From: Pycnopodia helianthoides
Lineage: Eukaryota > Echinodermata > Asteroidea > Forcipulatida > Asteriidae
Length of the DNA stretch: 64,000 nucleotides
Direction: 5' to 3'
NCBI GenBank assembly: GCA_032158295.1
Contig: CM063247.1
Span: 17,577,509 to 17,641,508 of the forward strand
Shown here in pieces: positions 1 to 12,000 of this stretch. The notes beneath the pieces are model-generated. The model made no database searches. It was given only the letters and a program-made list of their open reading frames with translations, and had not been told where the DNA came from. Position 1 is the stretch's first letter. Every line of letters starts with the position of its first letter. The position numbers and the translations under genes were made by a program.

Positions 1-1088
1 GCTTGATCACTCAGGTAGAGCGTTTCCATTCAGGTTGGAGAGTTGCACTGGACAAGCTATTGATGAGCTAGTTTGCATAATAATAGCAGTGGGGGGGTTG
101 TATTGAGTGAAGTGAGCTATGTGCATGCAGTAGTATCCATAGCAGTACACATCTAAAATAGATGTCAAATTTCACATTTGCTGGAAGCATTATCCATATA
201 AAAAGTGGACCAAAATGATCCAGATGTTACAGCCTCCCAGGTGTGATAAATTTGTGCAGAACTTTTATCTTGGAACATCAAGAAGTCTGGACTCATGTGG
301 AGCATCATTCTGTTAGTGGCAGCAGCTAAAACAGCGCCCCAGCATGTATTGTAACTCAATACATGATGTCGTCTTGTGTTGTCTTGATACTGAGGTTCAA
401 TTGATAATGAGGTTCAACTATCTTATGAGTTTCTATGTTCAATTCAAATTCAATCTTGAGTTATTCCGTAGATAAACCCGAAAACTATTTTATTAATTTA
501 TCAGCGCTGTTTAATATATACCAACAAAAGAGGGCGCTGTTGAGAAAACTTGTTTCCCGCCGTGAACTGTAGCGTGGCCGTGTACTGTGTCGGCGTATGA
601 TTGTGTGGGCATACATTACGCGCGTTGTCATACAATGAAAGTCAACAGACACGGGCCTTTGTCGCCCTGTTTTGAACATTTGTAAAGATTAAAATGCCAT
701 AATATCTGTGCAAAAGTTTCGGCAGAGGAATTCATCTATAATTTGATGCAAAATTCATGTTAAAATATTACGTAGTTTTTGAAACATGAATTTTTGAAAT
801 TTTCAACTTCCGGTGTGAACCGGAAGTCAAGGTCAAATGGGGTCAAAGTTTGTGTAGCGTTTATTGAACTTTCAACGACCTGTTCGATGATTTATAGATT
901 GTAAAAATCCAACATGTGGTTCAGGAGTTATGATTTTTTACCAATATTAAGCTTTGATTTAGTGTAATTTGATACCTGATACCATCATGACATCATCTAG
1001 TCTGTGCCGTCTTGATACTGATGTTCAATTGTCTGACAAGTTTCAATGTTCAATTCACTTTCAATCTTGAGTTATGCTGTAATAGTTA
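1..1088. other. Non-coding DNA, intron of the PDE8-like gene or its flank, with dispersed repeats
   Basis: No convincing coding sequence is seen. At 808-850 there is a palindromic motif (CTTCCGGT, 4 nt, ACCGGAAG) followed by AGGTCA-like half-sites. The same motif recurs at 14.67, 14.83 and 14.99 kb. The stretches near 390-470 and 1010-1085 share a 'tgagtttcaatgttcaatt' type segment that is also found near 15.5 and 17.15 kb. These look like members of one interspersed repeat family. Confidence 0.5.
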
Positions 1089-1535
1089 TAGATCCTTTGA
1101 GCATTAAAAATTGAACTGGGGTTACCGTGACCCCTTGATGACCTTTATTTCTGGGTCAACCAGAAGTGGGACCATATCTCAAGAAGTACACACCCGATTT
1201 TAAATTTCTTTTCATTATTAGACCCTTTGAGCATTGGAGATCGGTTACCGTGACCCCTTGATGACCTTTACTTCTGGGTCAACCAGAAGTGGGACCATAT
1301 CTCAACAAGTACACACCCGATTTTAAATTTCTTTTCAGTATTAGACCCTTTGAGCATTGGAGATCGGTTACCGTGACCCCTTGATGACCTTTACTTCTGG
1401 GTCAACCGGAAGTGTGACCATATCTCAAGAAGTACACACCAGATTTTAAATTTCTTTTCAGTATTAGACCCTTTGAGCTTTGGAGATTGAACTTGGGTTA
1501 CCGTGACCCCATGCTGACTTTTCCTTCCGGTCCAA
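1089..1535. repeat. 123-bp tandem repeat, about 3.6 copies
   Basis: Units start with TAGA(T/C)CCTTTGAGC at 1089, 1219, 1342 and 1465, so the last three steps are 123 bp. The first unit is about 7 bp longer. Each unit carries a Thr-like 'gggtcaacc' core flanked by the inverted halves cttct/agaag, which resembles the CTTCCGGT palindrome at 808. No coding potential is seen. Confidence 0.85.
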
Positions 1536-1613
1536 ACAGGAAGTTCAAATATTATAAATCATATCTCTTAAACCACATGTCATAAAGTCATAGTCTTTGT
1601 GATGTTTGCTAGC

Positions 1614-1999
1614 TTAAAGGAACATTACAGAATTGGTTTTGCTAACAAAACAGTTGCTGGCAGTGTAAGCACTTTATGTAATCCACCATATACATAAACT
1701 GACAAACCTGTAGAAGATCGATCGGCCATCTGGGTCACGAGAAAATAGTGAAAAACCGATTACACATTTGCATGAAATCATATAGATTCAACAAATGAAT
1801 AAAACGCTCAGTGAGCGATAAACTCCAATCGGAAAATTAGTTTATTCATTTCTCATCAAATATGGCATTTCAGACAGAAATATTTCAAGGGATGTTTTCT
1901 ACTATCATCGTCATTAGACAGTGTAAGTTTTATGTAAATCTGTGATCAAAAGTATATTTTACAAGTTTTTTTCTTACCAATTCTGTAATGTTCCTTTAA
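1614..1999. mobile_element. TTAA-flanked MITE, copy 1
   Basis: TTAAAGGAACATTACAGAAT at 1614 is matched by its reverse complement ending at 1999, giving terminal inverted repeats of about 24 bp including the TTAA. The element is 386 bp and has no ORF. A second copy in the opposite orientation lies at 16553-16936, with near-identical interior sequence. TTAA termini suggest a non-autonomous DNA transposon using a TTAA target (piggyBac-like or Kolobok-like). The superfamily is not determined. Confidence 0.8.
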
Positions 2000-2159
2000 T
2001 ACAGAGCGTTTAATCAAATTAAAACAAAACGGAACAGCTTTGTGTTTGTCCTGGACAAACACCTAATATCTAGTTATTATTATTATTGTTATTGTTTTCA
2101 TTATTTTTTTAATTTATCACAGCATGCAAAAGAAAATAACGTTTTCCTTTGTGCCTGTA

Positions 2160-2500
2160 ATTCCTGAGGTCCGGCTACGTCCCGTACCCTTAGATCTCCA
2201 GGGTCTTTAGCAGGGTCCTCGCTGTTCCCAAAAGCGCCGCCTTCTGTAACAGATCTACCCTCATAGTTGTGCCTATATTATCTAGATGTTTCCCCAGTGC
2301 TTTGACTCGCCAAATCTTACAAAGTTCTGGCCAGGTCTTGGTACTTCTGGATTTTCTCCATCCCCTTCGAAGCTACCCTTATATCACCTGGCACAGCCAT
2401 ATCAATGAGATGACACATCTTCTTTATCTGGCCATAGGTTGCAACACACAAATCCTGTTGTGAGCAGTTTCGATCTGATGGTATCTGCTCAGGCATACCA
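2160..2500 (-). pseudogene. Degraded non-LTR retrotransposon ORF, C-terminal remnant
   Basis: On the minus strand the text reads LIDMAVPGDIRV, then KYQDLARTL and a stop. This resembles the segment 'DxAVPGD..KE.EK..KYQDL' seen at the C-terminus of several LINE reverse-transcriptase ORFs. Further minus-strand text resembles the usual 'LLGTAR.LRK.LE' ending but is broken by stops. No other domains are visible, so this is a short fossil. The family is not assigned. Confidence 0.5.
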
Positions 2501-3101
2501 ACCAGATTGGGTGAAGGACTTCCTCTCTGGGAGTTTGTTACTCTTTCGTCGTTGACTTAGCACTCATTATAAACATCATAAAATTGTGAAAAAAGTTTGT
2601 AGTTTTAGGGAGCATTACATAAAAGCAAAGCTGTAGAATGATCAACCAATGGAGACCACTCCAAAGGATGCAGATGACGCATGCATCCGTTCACTGATTC
2701 AATGTACACTGTGTGGTCTACAAGTAGAACTATATAACCCTTTCTCCTTTTTGTTGTTAGTAAAATTATCTTTGATGAATTTTCTATCAGATGTGATGGA
2801 TGGGTGATGAATTGGTCACCCTCGGCTTAATAATACAGATAAATAAAAATATGTTAACTAAATATTTCTACCACATCCAAATAAATGACATATTAAGACT
2901 TATGTCATTATAAGGGTATTATGAGAATAAAGACAAAAGGCACAAAATTTACATGGAACAATAGTGATTGAAGAGGTCACAGAAATATTTATGTAAAGAG
3001 TGCAAACTACAAACTATTAAATTGTATAGCGACTGTTTCTTTCTTAGTTATGGCTACATTGAGGTTTGTTATAATGTTTTATTTTTTGCATTGCCAAACA
3101 G
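2501..3101 (+). other. Intron sequence before PDE8 exon, with 3' splice acceptor
   Basis: This is A+T-rich sequence without coding signal. It ends in a pyrimidine-containing tract and the acceptor 'ttgccaaacag' at 3091-3101, directly before the PDE8-like exon. Confidence 0.6.
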
Positions 3102-3231
3102 ACTGATGAGGAGAAAAGGAGAGGACTTCCAGTGGTTATGCCAGTGTTTGATCGATTGACATGCAGTGTTCCAAAGTCTCAGATTTCTTTCACCGAATAT
3201 TTCATCATGGACATGTTTGACGCTTGGGATG
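3102..3231 (+). CDS. PDE8: PDE8-like cAMP phosphodiesterase, penultimate coding exon
   Basis: The exon is bounded by an AG acceptor (3100-3101) and a GTAATT donor (3232). It is 130 nt, 43 codons plus one base. It encodes [17 protein letters not shown], then SVPKSQISF and [10 protein letters not shown]. This is the hallmark C-terminal part of the PDE8A/8B catalytic domain, the all-helical HD-type domain that hydrolyses cAMP to 5'-AMP with two divalent metals. The metal-binding HD motifs lie in exons upstream of the window. The Gln of the family's purine-clamp region (PKSQISF) is present. The exon ends in phase 1 (G|CT, Ala) and joins the exon at 8836. Identification rests on residue-level recognition of a highly conserved block. 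Confidence 0.9.
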
Positions 3232-3959
3232 GTAATTATTATTTTGCATTTTAAAATTGTCAACTCTTCTTTATTAAACCTAGCTTTCTCAAGTGATTTT
3301 AAAGTCCTTCCTCACTCGAACAAAATCCAACACTTAAACACTTAACACCCAAACTGTTGGACTTTGATTAAGGTGGTGCTTGATCCCAATGTAAAGCATC
3401 AGTTTTCTAGTGCAGTCCTTATCATTCAACAAAATACAAATTTAAAATTTTTAGTTGGATTTTATTGTCTACATAATTATTTGAACATTACGTGTTTGCC
3501 ATTCAAGATCTCATAAATGACACACACATAAACGCAAAGTTTTATAAATGTATGTTTTTACATTGAAAAGCTTGCTTTTCAGTGATCATGTTAAGGTAGG
3601 CCCTACATGTAAACAATGAATAAGGAGACAAGGGGGAGGGTTGAGGGAGGGGGCTGGTTTGACAGAGAAAGACCTGCTAGGGTCAAAACAAGGACATTAA
3701 GAACTATTTTTTGCATTTATACCAAAGGTCTTTTGGTTGGTAAGCAGTTTGCAACAGTAGGTCTCAAGGTAACATTTTTGTCTGCCAAGCATGGAAACAT
3801 TTTTGTCAGGTTTATTTTCCAGATTTGTGTCTTATGAGATTTTTGTGGGAAATTAATGTGCCATAAAATGCTATCCATTGTCCTTTAAACATAACAATTA
3901 ACAAAGAATTCTTAAATATTAAAGCAAGTAATAGGAAAGTAGGTAATTAGTAATGATAA
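3232..3959 (+). other. Last intron of PDE8-like gene, 5' part
   Basis: The intron starts with GTAATT. It is A+T-rich without coding signal apart from short chance ORFs. The whole last intron is 3232-8835 (5604 bp), and most of it is antisense LINE sequence annotated separately. Confidence 0.6.
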
Positions 3960-4060
3960 ATATAATAATAATAATAATACCAACATTTGTGGAGCGCATG
4001 CTCTAGGGCGCTTAAACCAGTAATACGAAAAATGGCATTGCTTAAAAGCAAAATAATAAT
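3960..4060 (-). repeat. LINE 3' tails with (TTA)n microsatellite
   Basis: Two short AATAATAAT runs (about 3965 and 4051) are each followed by sequence ending in gagcgc or aaagcgc. Read on the minus strand, each is a LINE 3' UTR ending in a TATTAT-type tail. The inner one (about 4051) is the 3' end of the LINE at 4264-7364. The outer one is the tail of another, otherwise missing copy. Confidence 0.6.
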
Positions 4061-4263
4061 AATAGGTTCTTATAAAGCGCACAAATCCTAGGGGCTAGAT
4101 CGAGGCGCTGTGAAGATGGAACAGTTAGAATCGATACAGTTATATGGAGTTATAACCAACGGTTCTTTTCAGAACCACCCCAACTCAATAAGAGACAAGT
4201 ATTACATGGTTGTCACCGCAAACCTTTTCCATATCGTATTTCCACCATGCAAAGTTTCAAATC

Positions 4264-6302
4264 CTACCGATACAGTTCAGTTTTGAGCAATTTCTTGAAT
4301 GTAGCAGCTGAGGCAGAAGATCGTATGTTGTAGGGAAGATCGTTCCAAAGCCGGGGGCCAATATAACCCAAGGCACCTCGGCCAACAGATTTGCAGCAGG
4401 TAGGAGTGTTCAAGGTGAGTGGACCACAAAGTGTTCTTAGTCTACTATCCCGGTGATAAAATGATATGAGCCTGGATAGGTAAGATGGAGCCTGGGAGTT
4501 GATGGATTTCCAGATGATTAGGATGATTTTGAATTTGATTCGTTGTTGAACGGGGAGCCAGTGCAGTTCATTGAGTACAGGGGTGATGTGATCATATAGA
4601 AGGAGCACTTAGTGATAATGCGTGCGGCCCAATTCTGTATTTTTTTGGAGCCTTCTAAGTAGATACCCTGGAATGTTAGACAGGAGTGAATTGCAGTAGT
4701 CAGTATTATAGAGAACTAGGGCTTGAACTATATGACAAGTAGCAGATGTGGTGAGATATTTCCTGATGTATTTGATTCGGCGGAGATGAAAATTGCATTT
4801 TTTGCAGAGAGCTGTAACCTGGGCAGTCATCGCTAGATGGGAGTCGAACATCACGCCAAGATTTTTACATTGTGCTGACGCATGAACTGTAGTTTTGCCT
4901 ATGACAATTGTTGTGAGTCCAAACTTTCCTAACTGGTGAGGGGACATGAACTGTAGAAACTCAGTTTTGATGTCATTTAGCTTCAGGTGGTTAGCAAGCA
5001 TCCAGTTGCGGATGTCGTTGATGCACGAGGTAAGTGTATGTTGAGCAAGGATCAGATCTTCCGTTGAATTGGGGTTATACGTTAAGTACACCTGGATGTC
5101 GTCAGCGTACTTGTGGTAGTGAACTCCGGGGTGATTCTTAACTGTACTTTCGAGAGAAGCAGTGTACAAATTGAATAGAACTGGACCCAAAACAGATCCC
5201 TGTGGAACGCCAAACTTGAGTGGGAAAGAATCAGACAGAGATGAGCCGACTGCTACCTGCTGAGAGCGATTTTGTAAGTAGGATGCGAACCACTCATGAG
5301 CTTTGCCAGTAACACCGTATTGATGTTCAATGATTGTGAGAAGGCGGCTGGTATCAATTGTATCGAATGCGGCAGAGAGGTCTAGGAGGATCAGCAGGAC
5401 AGCTTTGTTGTGATCAAGAGCAGTGGTTATATCATGGTGAACTTTAAGAAGAGCAGTCTCTGTATTAGCTATGATGAGCTCTGTATGCTGATTGCATCTC
5501 TTCATGGCAACTATTGAGATTCAGGTGGTCATTTAATCGTTTGAGTGCTATGCGTTCCATTACTTTGCCAATAAAATGCATGTTAGATACGGGACGGTAG
5601 TTCACAAGTTGTTCTGTGTCTAAAGATGGTTTCTTTAGTGTAGGGATGATCAGTGCTCTCTTAAACTCAAAAGGGAATGAGCCACACAGAAAGGAAGCAT
5701 TGACAAGATGAAGCAGTGTTGGTAGATGAGCAGAAATTGTCTCCTTCAGAAGACTTGTAGGAATGAAGTCTAATGAGCAGGATTTCGGTGAGCTTTTATT
5801 AATAACAGCAAGAAGTTCAGTTCGGGTGGTTGGCTGAAGTTCAGTGAGGGTATAAAGGCAGCGACAAGAAGGAACAGGACAGGCATCAAGATGAATTATT
5901 GATACTTGGCGGTCAAGTTCGATGCGAATTTCAGAAATACGGTCACTGAAAAATTTAGCAAATTTATTAGACAGTGTCATTTGGTTGGGTGGTGAAGTTG
6001 GTAATGCAGTTGTCTTGTTAGTAAGAAGACCTTCAACTACTAAAGATACTCTTTTGGCTGGCTGCATTCAGGATGTCACAGTAGTACGTGCACTTTGATT
6101 TTATAATGAGGTTGTTCACCTTGGAATGGCAGGAGACAAACAACAGGCGGTCAGAGTTGAGACCACTTGTCCTCCAGATGTTCTCTAGGTCTCTTCTCTT
6201 GTGCCTCATCTGATGGATCTCTGCATTATACCAGGGATTCTGTGATCTACTGCCCTTCCTTTTCTTTTTCAGTGGTGCATGGGTATTAATGCAACCAATC
6301 AC
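4264..6302 (-). pseudogene. LINE reverse transcriptase domain, frameshifted
   Basis: Pieces are 6302-6033 (linker), 6067-5465 (RT palm start; LIIPTLKKPS and NYRPVSNM), 5505-4609 (LLDLSAAFDTID, GVPQGSVLGPVLF, YADDIQVYL) and 4608-4264 (DHITPVLNELHWLPVQQR to the end). The YADD catalytic pair is intact. Consecutive pieces are in different frames except the last two, which are in one frame separated by TAA at 4611-4609. The ATG of the second piece is not a real start. RT made from this copy would be truncated. Confidence 0.85.
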
Positions 6303-7364
6303 TGTCTCTTGATAAGACGTAGGATATCATCTGGGTGATGGTTGATGGACGATAGGGTAAGTTTGGAAGTAAGGTCATTTGTGAATACGGCTCGGTCTAT
6401 GGCTTTGTAGTTCCAGTAGTTAATTACAGGTTTGGCAGTGTTGCATAGTGAACCATTTGCAGTAACTCCGAGGAATATGGTATGGTGATCCGAGAAGGAG
6501 TTTGGAGCAATGGTTGGGCTTTTCCAAAGTGGTGAGTCCTCCTCTCGAACGAATACCAGATCCAAAGTATGATTATGGATATGGGTTGGCCCAGAGATCA
6601 TTTGGGTAAAGCCATTTAGGGACATCAGATCCAGTAAACGGGCAGCATCACTCGAACCATGATCTTCAGCATGTATGTTAAAGTCTCCGGCTATAACAAG
6701 GCTACAAGTGCACAAGACTATGTGTGACATCAGTGTGACATCGAAATTTGTCAAGAACTGGGAGACAGATGAGGAAGGAGGGCGGTAGATGACAACCAAG
6801 CGACGGTGCTCAGGCTGGGTTGTAAAGACGTCAGTATACTCAAATGAAGTAAGGTATTGGGGAATGGGAGGAGACAAGGAGAAGTTTAACTCAGATCTAA
6901 AAAGGACTCCAGTGCCACCTCCTCTGCCAACTTCCTGATGATTTCCAATAAATGAGTATCCAGCGGGGGTGAGCTCATTAACTATGGGAGAGTCCCCAGG
7001 TTGTAGCCAAGTTTCGGTTAGCATGGCAAAATCAATGTTGTTGTCTATTATATGTTCTGAAATCAGTATTGCCTTGTTGCGAACTGAGTGTGCATTCAGA
7101 AGAAGAACATTAAGAAAAAGCTGGCTTGGAAGATGATTGGATGGCAGTCTCGGAAAGGCGATCTGTCTTAGCTTTTCCACTCCGGTTTCCACGGCGGGTA
7201 ACAGGAATATCATTGATTCCAAGGTGCCTTATTTTCATCATTACAGTCTGATCAACATGGCTGTAGGTGGGTATGGTGTGTTTAATGTCAATCATTTGGT
7301 TCATCGTGTAGCTGTACATGTCGTTTCTATCAAAGGGCCTTACTGTCACAGATAAGCACCACAC
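6299..7364 (-). pseudogene. LINE ORF2 N-terminus: APE-type endonuclease domain
   Basis: The main reading frame is 7222-6299 (307 codons). It shows LNAHSVRNK (N-terminal strand), a TETWL block with the catalytic Glu, AGDFNIHAEDHG with the Asp-x-Asn pair, and SDHHTI at the end. This is the usual order for apurinic endonuclease-like domains of CR1/jockey-group LINEs, which nick target DNA for target-primed reverse transcription. The true N-terminus is in another frame (7364-7110). It reads HLGINDIPVTRRGNRSGK, a type of sequence usually directly before this domain, so a frameshift lies near 7115. All catalytic motifs are present. Confidence 0.8.
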
Positions 7365-8040
7365 AAGTAATCCAACTTAAACAATCAAGCAGAGGGTCTT
7401 GTTGAACAGTGACTGCCTCTGAAGAAGACCCAGTAGACACAATAGAAGAACTTCAATACAAAGGCACAGGGGTGCTTGAGATAATTTGTGGTCAGCTTTT
7501 GTTGAACAAATGCTTTCAAATTTCAGTGCATGTACAGTTCATGTAGATCCAACATGGTGTACTCTCTGACAGCAGTGAGTTGTATCAAAATTCAGTATCA
7601 TTCTAGACATCGAAGAAGGCAGATTTTGTTTGTCAAGACTTGACTAACAGGATGTATAATCATTAGTTGAGAAATTGTTACAATATGAGTACAATCAACG
7701 CTGTTAATAACAAGAAATTGCTCAAATGTTGTAGAGCTAACTTGACGTGCTGCCCCTTATGAGGGCGCTATCTAATAAAAAACAGGAACAATTGTATGGA
7801 CAAATTGAAATGAAATAAGAAACTGAATTATAACAAGTAGAACAATTCAAATATACATTAAACCTGTTGCAATAAGAGGATAGAATGAATGACTAAAGAG
7901 TAAAAATGCAATTCAATTGATCCAAGGCTCATAAAATACAGAACAATATAAAACATTACTTATCAAAAACTGTTATTTAGCAGGCTAAAATTACAAGTTG
8001 CATATTAATAGTAAAATCTATTTAAGCATTCAGTAAAAAA
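7365..8040. other. Intronic sequence between two LINE fragments
   Basis: No coding sequence is seen. It may contain the 5' untranslated part of the LINE to its left, but no boundary or target duplication could be identified. Confidence 0.4.
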
Positions 8041-8044
8041 TATT

Positions 8045-8533
8045 CAGTTTGAAATAAATGAGTTTTCAGTGCACTCCTAAATTTAATCAGTTCTTTAAAA
8101 TCTCTGAGAGCTGTGGGCAGGGAGTTCCAGAGGATGGCAGCAGCCTTCCCAAACTGTCTATCACCATAATGTGGCAGTTTTAGTAAGAGGCACTTGCAAT
8201 GAGGTAGTTCGTTCAGACCTTAAAGATCTGCTTGGTCTGTATTTATCGATCAAGTCACAGATGTATCACCATGGGAGGGTGATCTGCCATGCAGGGCTAT
8301 GAAAGTTTGCATGATAACTTTGTAGTCCAGACGGCACTTTACTGGCAACCAGTGTAAATCAATCAGGACAGGGTTATATAGGTTCAGAGCCTTGTGTCCT
8401 GGTTATGATCCTTGCTCCAGCATTCTGTACCCGTTGTAACTTATTTGTGAGAACAGCCGGAAGTCCATGGAGGAGTGCACTGCAGTAATCTATCCGAGAT
8501 GTAACAAGACCATGAACTAATTACCTTGTTGCT
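8045..8533 (-). pseudogene. Second LINE remnant: RT C-terminal region
   Basis: On the minus strand the text contains NPVLIDLHWLPVKCRLDYK, then GDRQFGKAAAILWNSLP, interrupted by stops. This is the same C-terminal domain as at 4264-4608 but clearly more diverged, so it is an independent, older insertion of a related CR1/L2-group LINE. The upstream palm motifs are absent. Confidence 0.65.
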
Positions 8534-8835
8534 TCAGTAGTGAGGCATCTACGGATATGACTTTTATTTTTAAGTTGAAAGTAAGCAGATCGCCACACAG
8601 AATTCACATGTTTGACCATTGTTAAGTTGTGATAAAAAATATACACCTTGAGGAAGAGTTGGTTGAAAATTGTAATTGCATTTGAAAAACTTAAATTGTA
8701 ATTGCATTTGAAAAACTTAAATTGTAATTGCATTTGAAAAGCTTACCTGTGCTTGTTTTACATTTAAACACATCTGCTTTAAAAACAAATTGCCTTGAGA
8801 TACCATTCTTATTGGGAAAACGTTGTTTCTTGCAG

Positions 8836-8978
8836 CTTTCATTGACTGTCCAGAAGTCATGGAAAATCTTCATTACAACTACAAGTACTGGACAATGGAG
8901 GAGGAGAATGAACGGAGGATAAAAGAAGACAAGGAAAGAGAGAAAGAAAACAAGTACAAGGATAAGGACAAAAAATAA
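8836..8978 (+). CDS. PDE8: PDE8-like phosphodiesterase, terminal coding exon
   Basis: Acceptor 'tttcttgcag' ends at 8835. The first two bases complete the Ala codon from the exon at 3102. The exon encodes FIDCPEVMENLHYNYKYW followed by an acidic/basic tail rich in Glu and Lys, ending KYKDKDKK and TAA at 8976-8978. The FIDxPE..M..L..N.KYW block corresponds to the last catalytic-domain helix of PDE8. The charged tail differs from the short Arg/Pro-rich end of vertebrate PDE8. The context (correct phase, order and strand) supports one gene spanning a 5.6 kb intron. Confidence 0.88.
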
Positions 8979-9019
8979 CATAATACTCTGCTTATTTCAA
9001 CTATTTTCTTCAAAATCTA

Positions 9020-9025
9020 AATAAA
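9020..9025 (+). promoter_or_regulatory. PDE8: Poly(A) signal AATAAA of PDE8-like gene
   Basis: AATAAA lies 42 nt after the stop codon. It is a plausible but very short 3' UTR. Other A+T-rich signals lie further downstream, so alternative sites are possible. Confidence 0.5.
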
Positions 9026-9029
9026 GAAA

Positions 9030-12000
9030 TCAATATAATAAGTGTTTCAACAAAAAAGTTTTAATGATATATTTCACAAAAATGTAGTTACAATTTTCTA
9101 ATAATCATAACACATTGATTATGCAATGCCTTCTACTGGAATGTCTGTAGCTACAACCCTGTGAACACATGTTACTGTAACTCCATTCCATATGTACAGT
9201 TGTAGTTGTTTTGTACTACATGTCGTTACATTTGATGTGTATTACATGCAAAATAGGTATTTGTACTTCTTATTTGTAAAATACATTGACAGCTTTCACA
9301 TGTTTTTACTTATTATTACTATCAGAAAGTATTATATGAATTGGCCAAATCAAATTCTGTGCAAACACTGTCATCAACCCAATGGTTCACTTGTAATAAA
9401 GGTATTTCTAAAATCCTGTTTAGGTTTTTAAAAAAAGCAGAATTCATCAAAGTGATTTCCTACAATTTAACTGCATTCATTCCATTCTCTGGATTCGTGG
9501 ATGTTTTTGTAAGGCTGGTAATTTTTATTTATTTTTTGTATAGAAATTTGATAGTGATGAAGAACTATAACATCAAATGAATAAGCTCAAACTATTTTCA
9601 GTTTGAAGTTTACATGTACATTTCATTTCACATGTTCAATATTTTGTTGGGTTGGTTTCAGGTACCTACAACCATTGAAAAAATGCTGACTCATGTTTAC
9701 AAACAATTGTAGTCATGTTGATGTGAAACCTAGATTCTTCTAACAAACTAGTCATTGCAGAGTTTAATTATTTATTTTTGTCTTTCGACCAAATTTTAAA
9801 AATCACAAATCATTATAATTTATATTTAAAAAAAAAGAAGAGTTTTGTCAATCATGTAAGTAATGGTTTAATTAATCATTTTGTAAAAAGATATACAGTA
9901 TATTGTGAAGTAGTTATTTGAAAGTAATTGATCAGCAAAATTAAATGATCTTTAATATGATCTCCGTCCATCCATTACTCAAGGAATCTTAGTCTGTGCT
10001 ATATAAAAATAACATTCCCAATTAATTGTATACTAATTACACAAATATAATTATGTTATGGAGAAGGGTTATTCCTCCAAGATTCTTATTTCAATTTGGG
10101 TAGCTGTAACCAGTGTGCTTGTAGGTGTGGTGTCCTTGAACAAGAACAATTTTGTGTGTAATGGTTTGAACAGCAAAGTTGAACAGCAAAGCTACATGTA
10201 ATTTCACATTTTCAATTTAATTGTGTTTCCAGCCCTTGTGCATATTTCCTAAAGATAAAATAATCACATAAAACAAAACTTTGTAAAAATACAGTGTCTT
10301 ACATGTATGTGAATTAACGGGTAAACTCAATGTTTAATGATGTGTTGTAAGGGGCCAGATTTATCAATATTACAGCAGGTAGGTGAAGAGATTGTACCTT
10401 TGATGAATTTGGTACACAGTTTCATTATTTTATGAGAAAGTTTGGATAATAAGGCAATCGCTCGTTTATCCATTAAAAAATTATGGTCTAATAACAATCA
10501 ATGGCAGCCATTTTGTTGTCTCACATATTTGTTATTTTAAGGGGCAAGTCTGTGATGGCCATATAGCCAAACGTTTGTCTGATTAAGCTTGAACAAGCTT
10601 AAAATTCTGTTGGTTGTTTGTAAGTAAATGAGTGATGCAAAAATGCAAAATCTGTTAGCTTGTTACATTTGTGCTTGCACAGATTTTGTTGCTTTATTAA
10701 CATAAAATTGCTTCCCAGTAAACAGCTCTGTGATATTGGGTGATTTATGACATGGATGAGTAAGACATCAAAAGCTCTCAGGTGTTTCAGGTTTTGTCTT
10801 TGCTAATTTGCTTCGAAACCCACAGGCTGGTTTTATGATCAAATTTTTGTTAAACTTTTATTGACTAATCTATGGAAGTAGGACTATGTAGTTTAACAGT
10901 CCTTTTAAAAACAATATAGTTACAGGTATCTCATACATGTATATGGTGTTGTGTATATCTGCGGTCTCGAGTTATCGAATCTCGCATTAGGTTTTCCATC
11001 TCGCCTTACGTTTTTCAATCTCACGTAAGTAGTGCATTCAGTGTCATCTGGCACATTCGGTGTGGTAGCCAGCCTGGCACACATGACGACAGACGACATC
11101 AATGTTAGTCTGGTTCCCAGATGGTTCCCATATGGCGAGTTTTAAAAAGAGAGATTGAAAAAGATTGAAAACCCTATCGCGAGATTAAAAAACGTAAGGC
11201 GAGACTAAAACCCTAATGCAAGATTAAAAAACGTTCGGCTACAAGAGATGGGAGATTGAAAACCTAACGCGAGATTGGATAACGTGAGATGCAAGATGGT
11301 AGATATAGAACACAAAATCTTAACACACATGTTAGCCCCTGTACATATTGGGTATAAAAGTTATTTGTTGGAGATGTTTACCAAAAGTTACTTTACAGTT
11401 AGACCTCTTCTCTAGTGTGTACAAATAAACATCTTCCCCTAGACTGAATTCTTGTTCACACTAGGGGAATAGGTCTTTTAGGCTTTCACCTAAAACAATA
11501 ACTTAAAAATCACGATTTTTAACATCGTTTGCAACATAAGTAACTTCTCAGTTTGATATTTATTCTGTCTGAAATACTAACTCATTTTGTTTGTTTATAT
11601 TTCATTTTAAGATAGAATCAAAAACAGCAAACCAGAGGAAATTTTGTATTTATAAATAATAAAGCTGCAAATTATCACTCATGAGTTAATGTTTGTAACC
11701 TTCATATTTAAAGCTTTTGTTTGTAAGTCTAGTTGTACAGGTACAGTTTTAGGTGTGTAACATATTTTCTTGTACATTTGTTTGCATTGGCAAACTTTAA
11801 CCAAGAAAACATGTGTTGTGAGTTTTTATTAAGCCAAAGTATCAGGACATATAAAAGGGTGCTCTATGTACTGTTAAATGATAAAAACCCAATTTACAAT
11901 GAAACAAGTTCTTCGGCTATTGTTGGTCCTTATCGTAATTACTCAGAATTTAAGATACAGAAGGTATTTAAGATACAGAAAGTATTATTGATTGTAACAA

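Larger units (their letters stand above)
4051..7364 (-). mobile_element. CR1/L2-group LINE, nearly full ORF2, decayed
   Basis: This non-LTR retrotransposon lies antisense within the PDE8 intron. In 5' to 3' order on the minus strand are an N-terminal fragment (7364-7110), an endonuclease (7222-6299), a linker (6302-6033), RT (6067-4609), an RT C-terminal domain (4608-4264), and a 3' UTR with a TATTAT tail near 4051. There are at least four frame changes and one in-frame TAA (4611-4609). No ORF1 is recognised upstream, although sequence to about 7950 may be its 5' region. The FDTID, GVPQGSVLGP and YADD motifs and the C-terminal HITPVL..LHWLPV block place it in the CR1/L2/Rex supergroup. The exact clade is uncertain. 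Confidence 0.85.

Noticed and set aside
2269..2463. Plus-strand 64-codon frame
   Set aside because: The minus strand carries recognisable LINE C-terminal text over the same bases.
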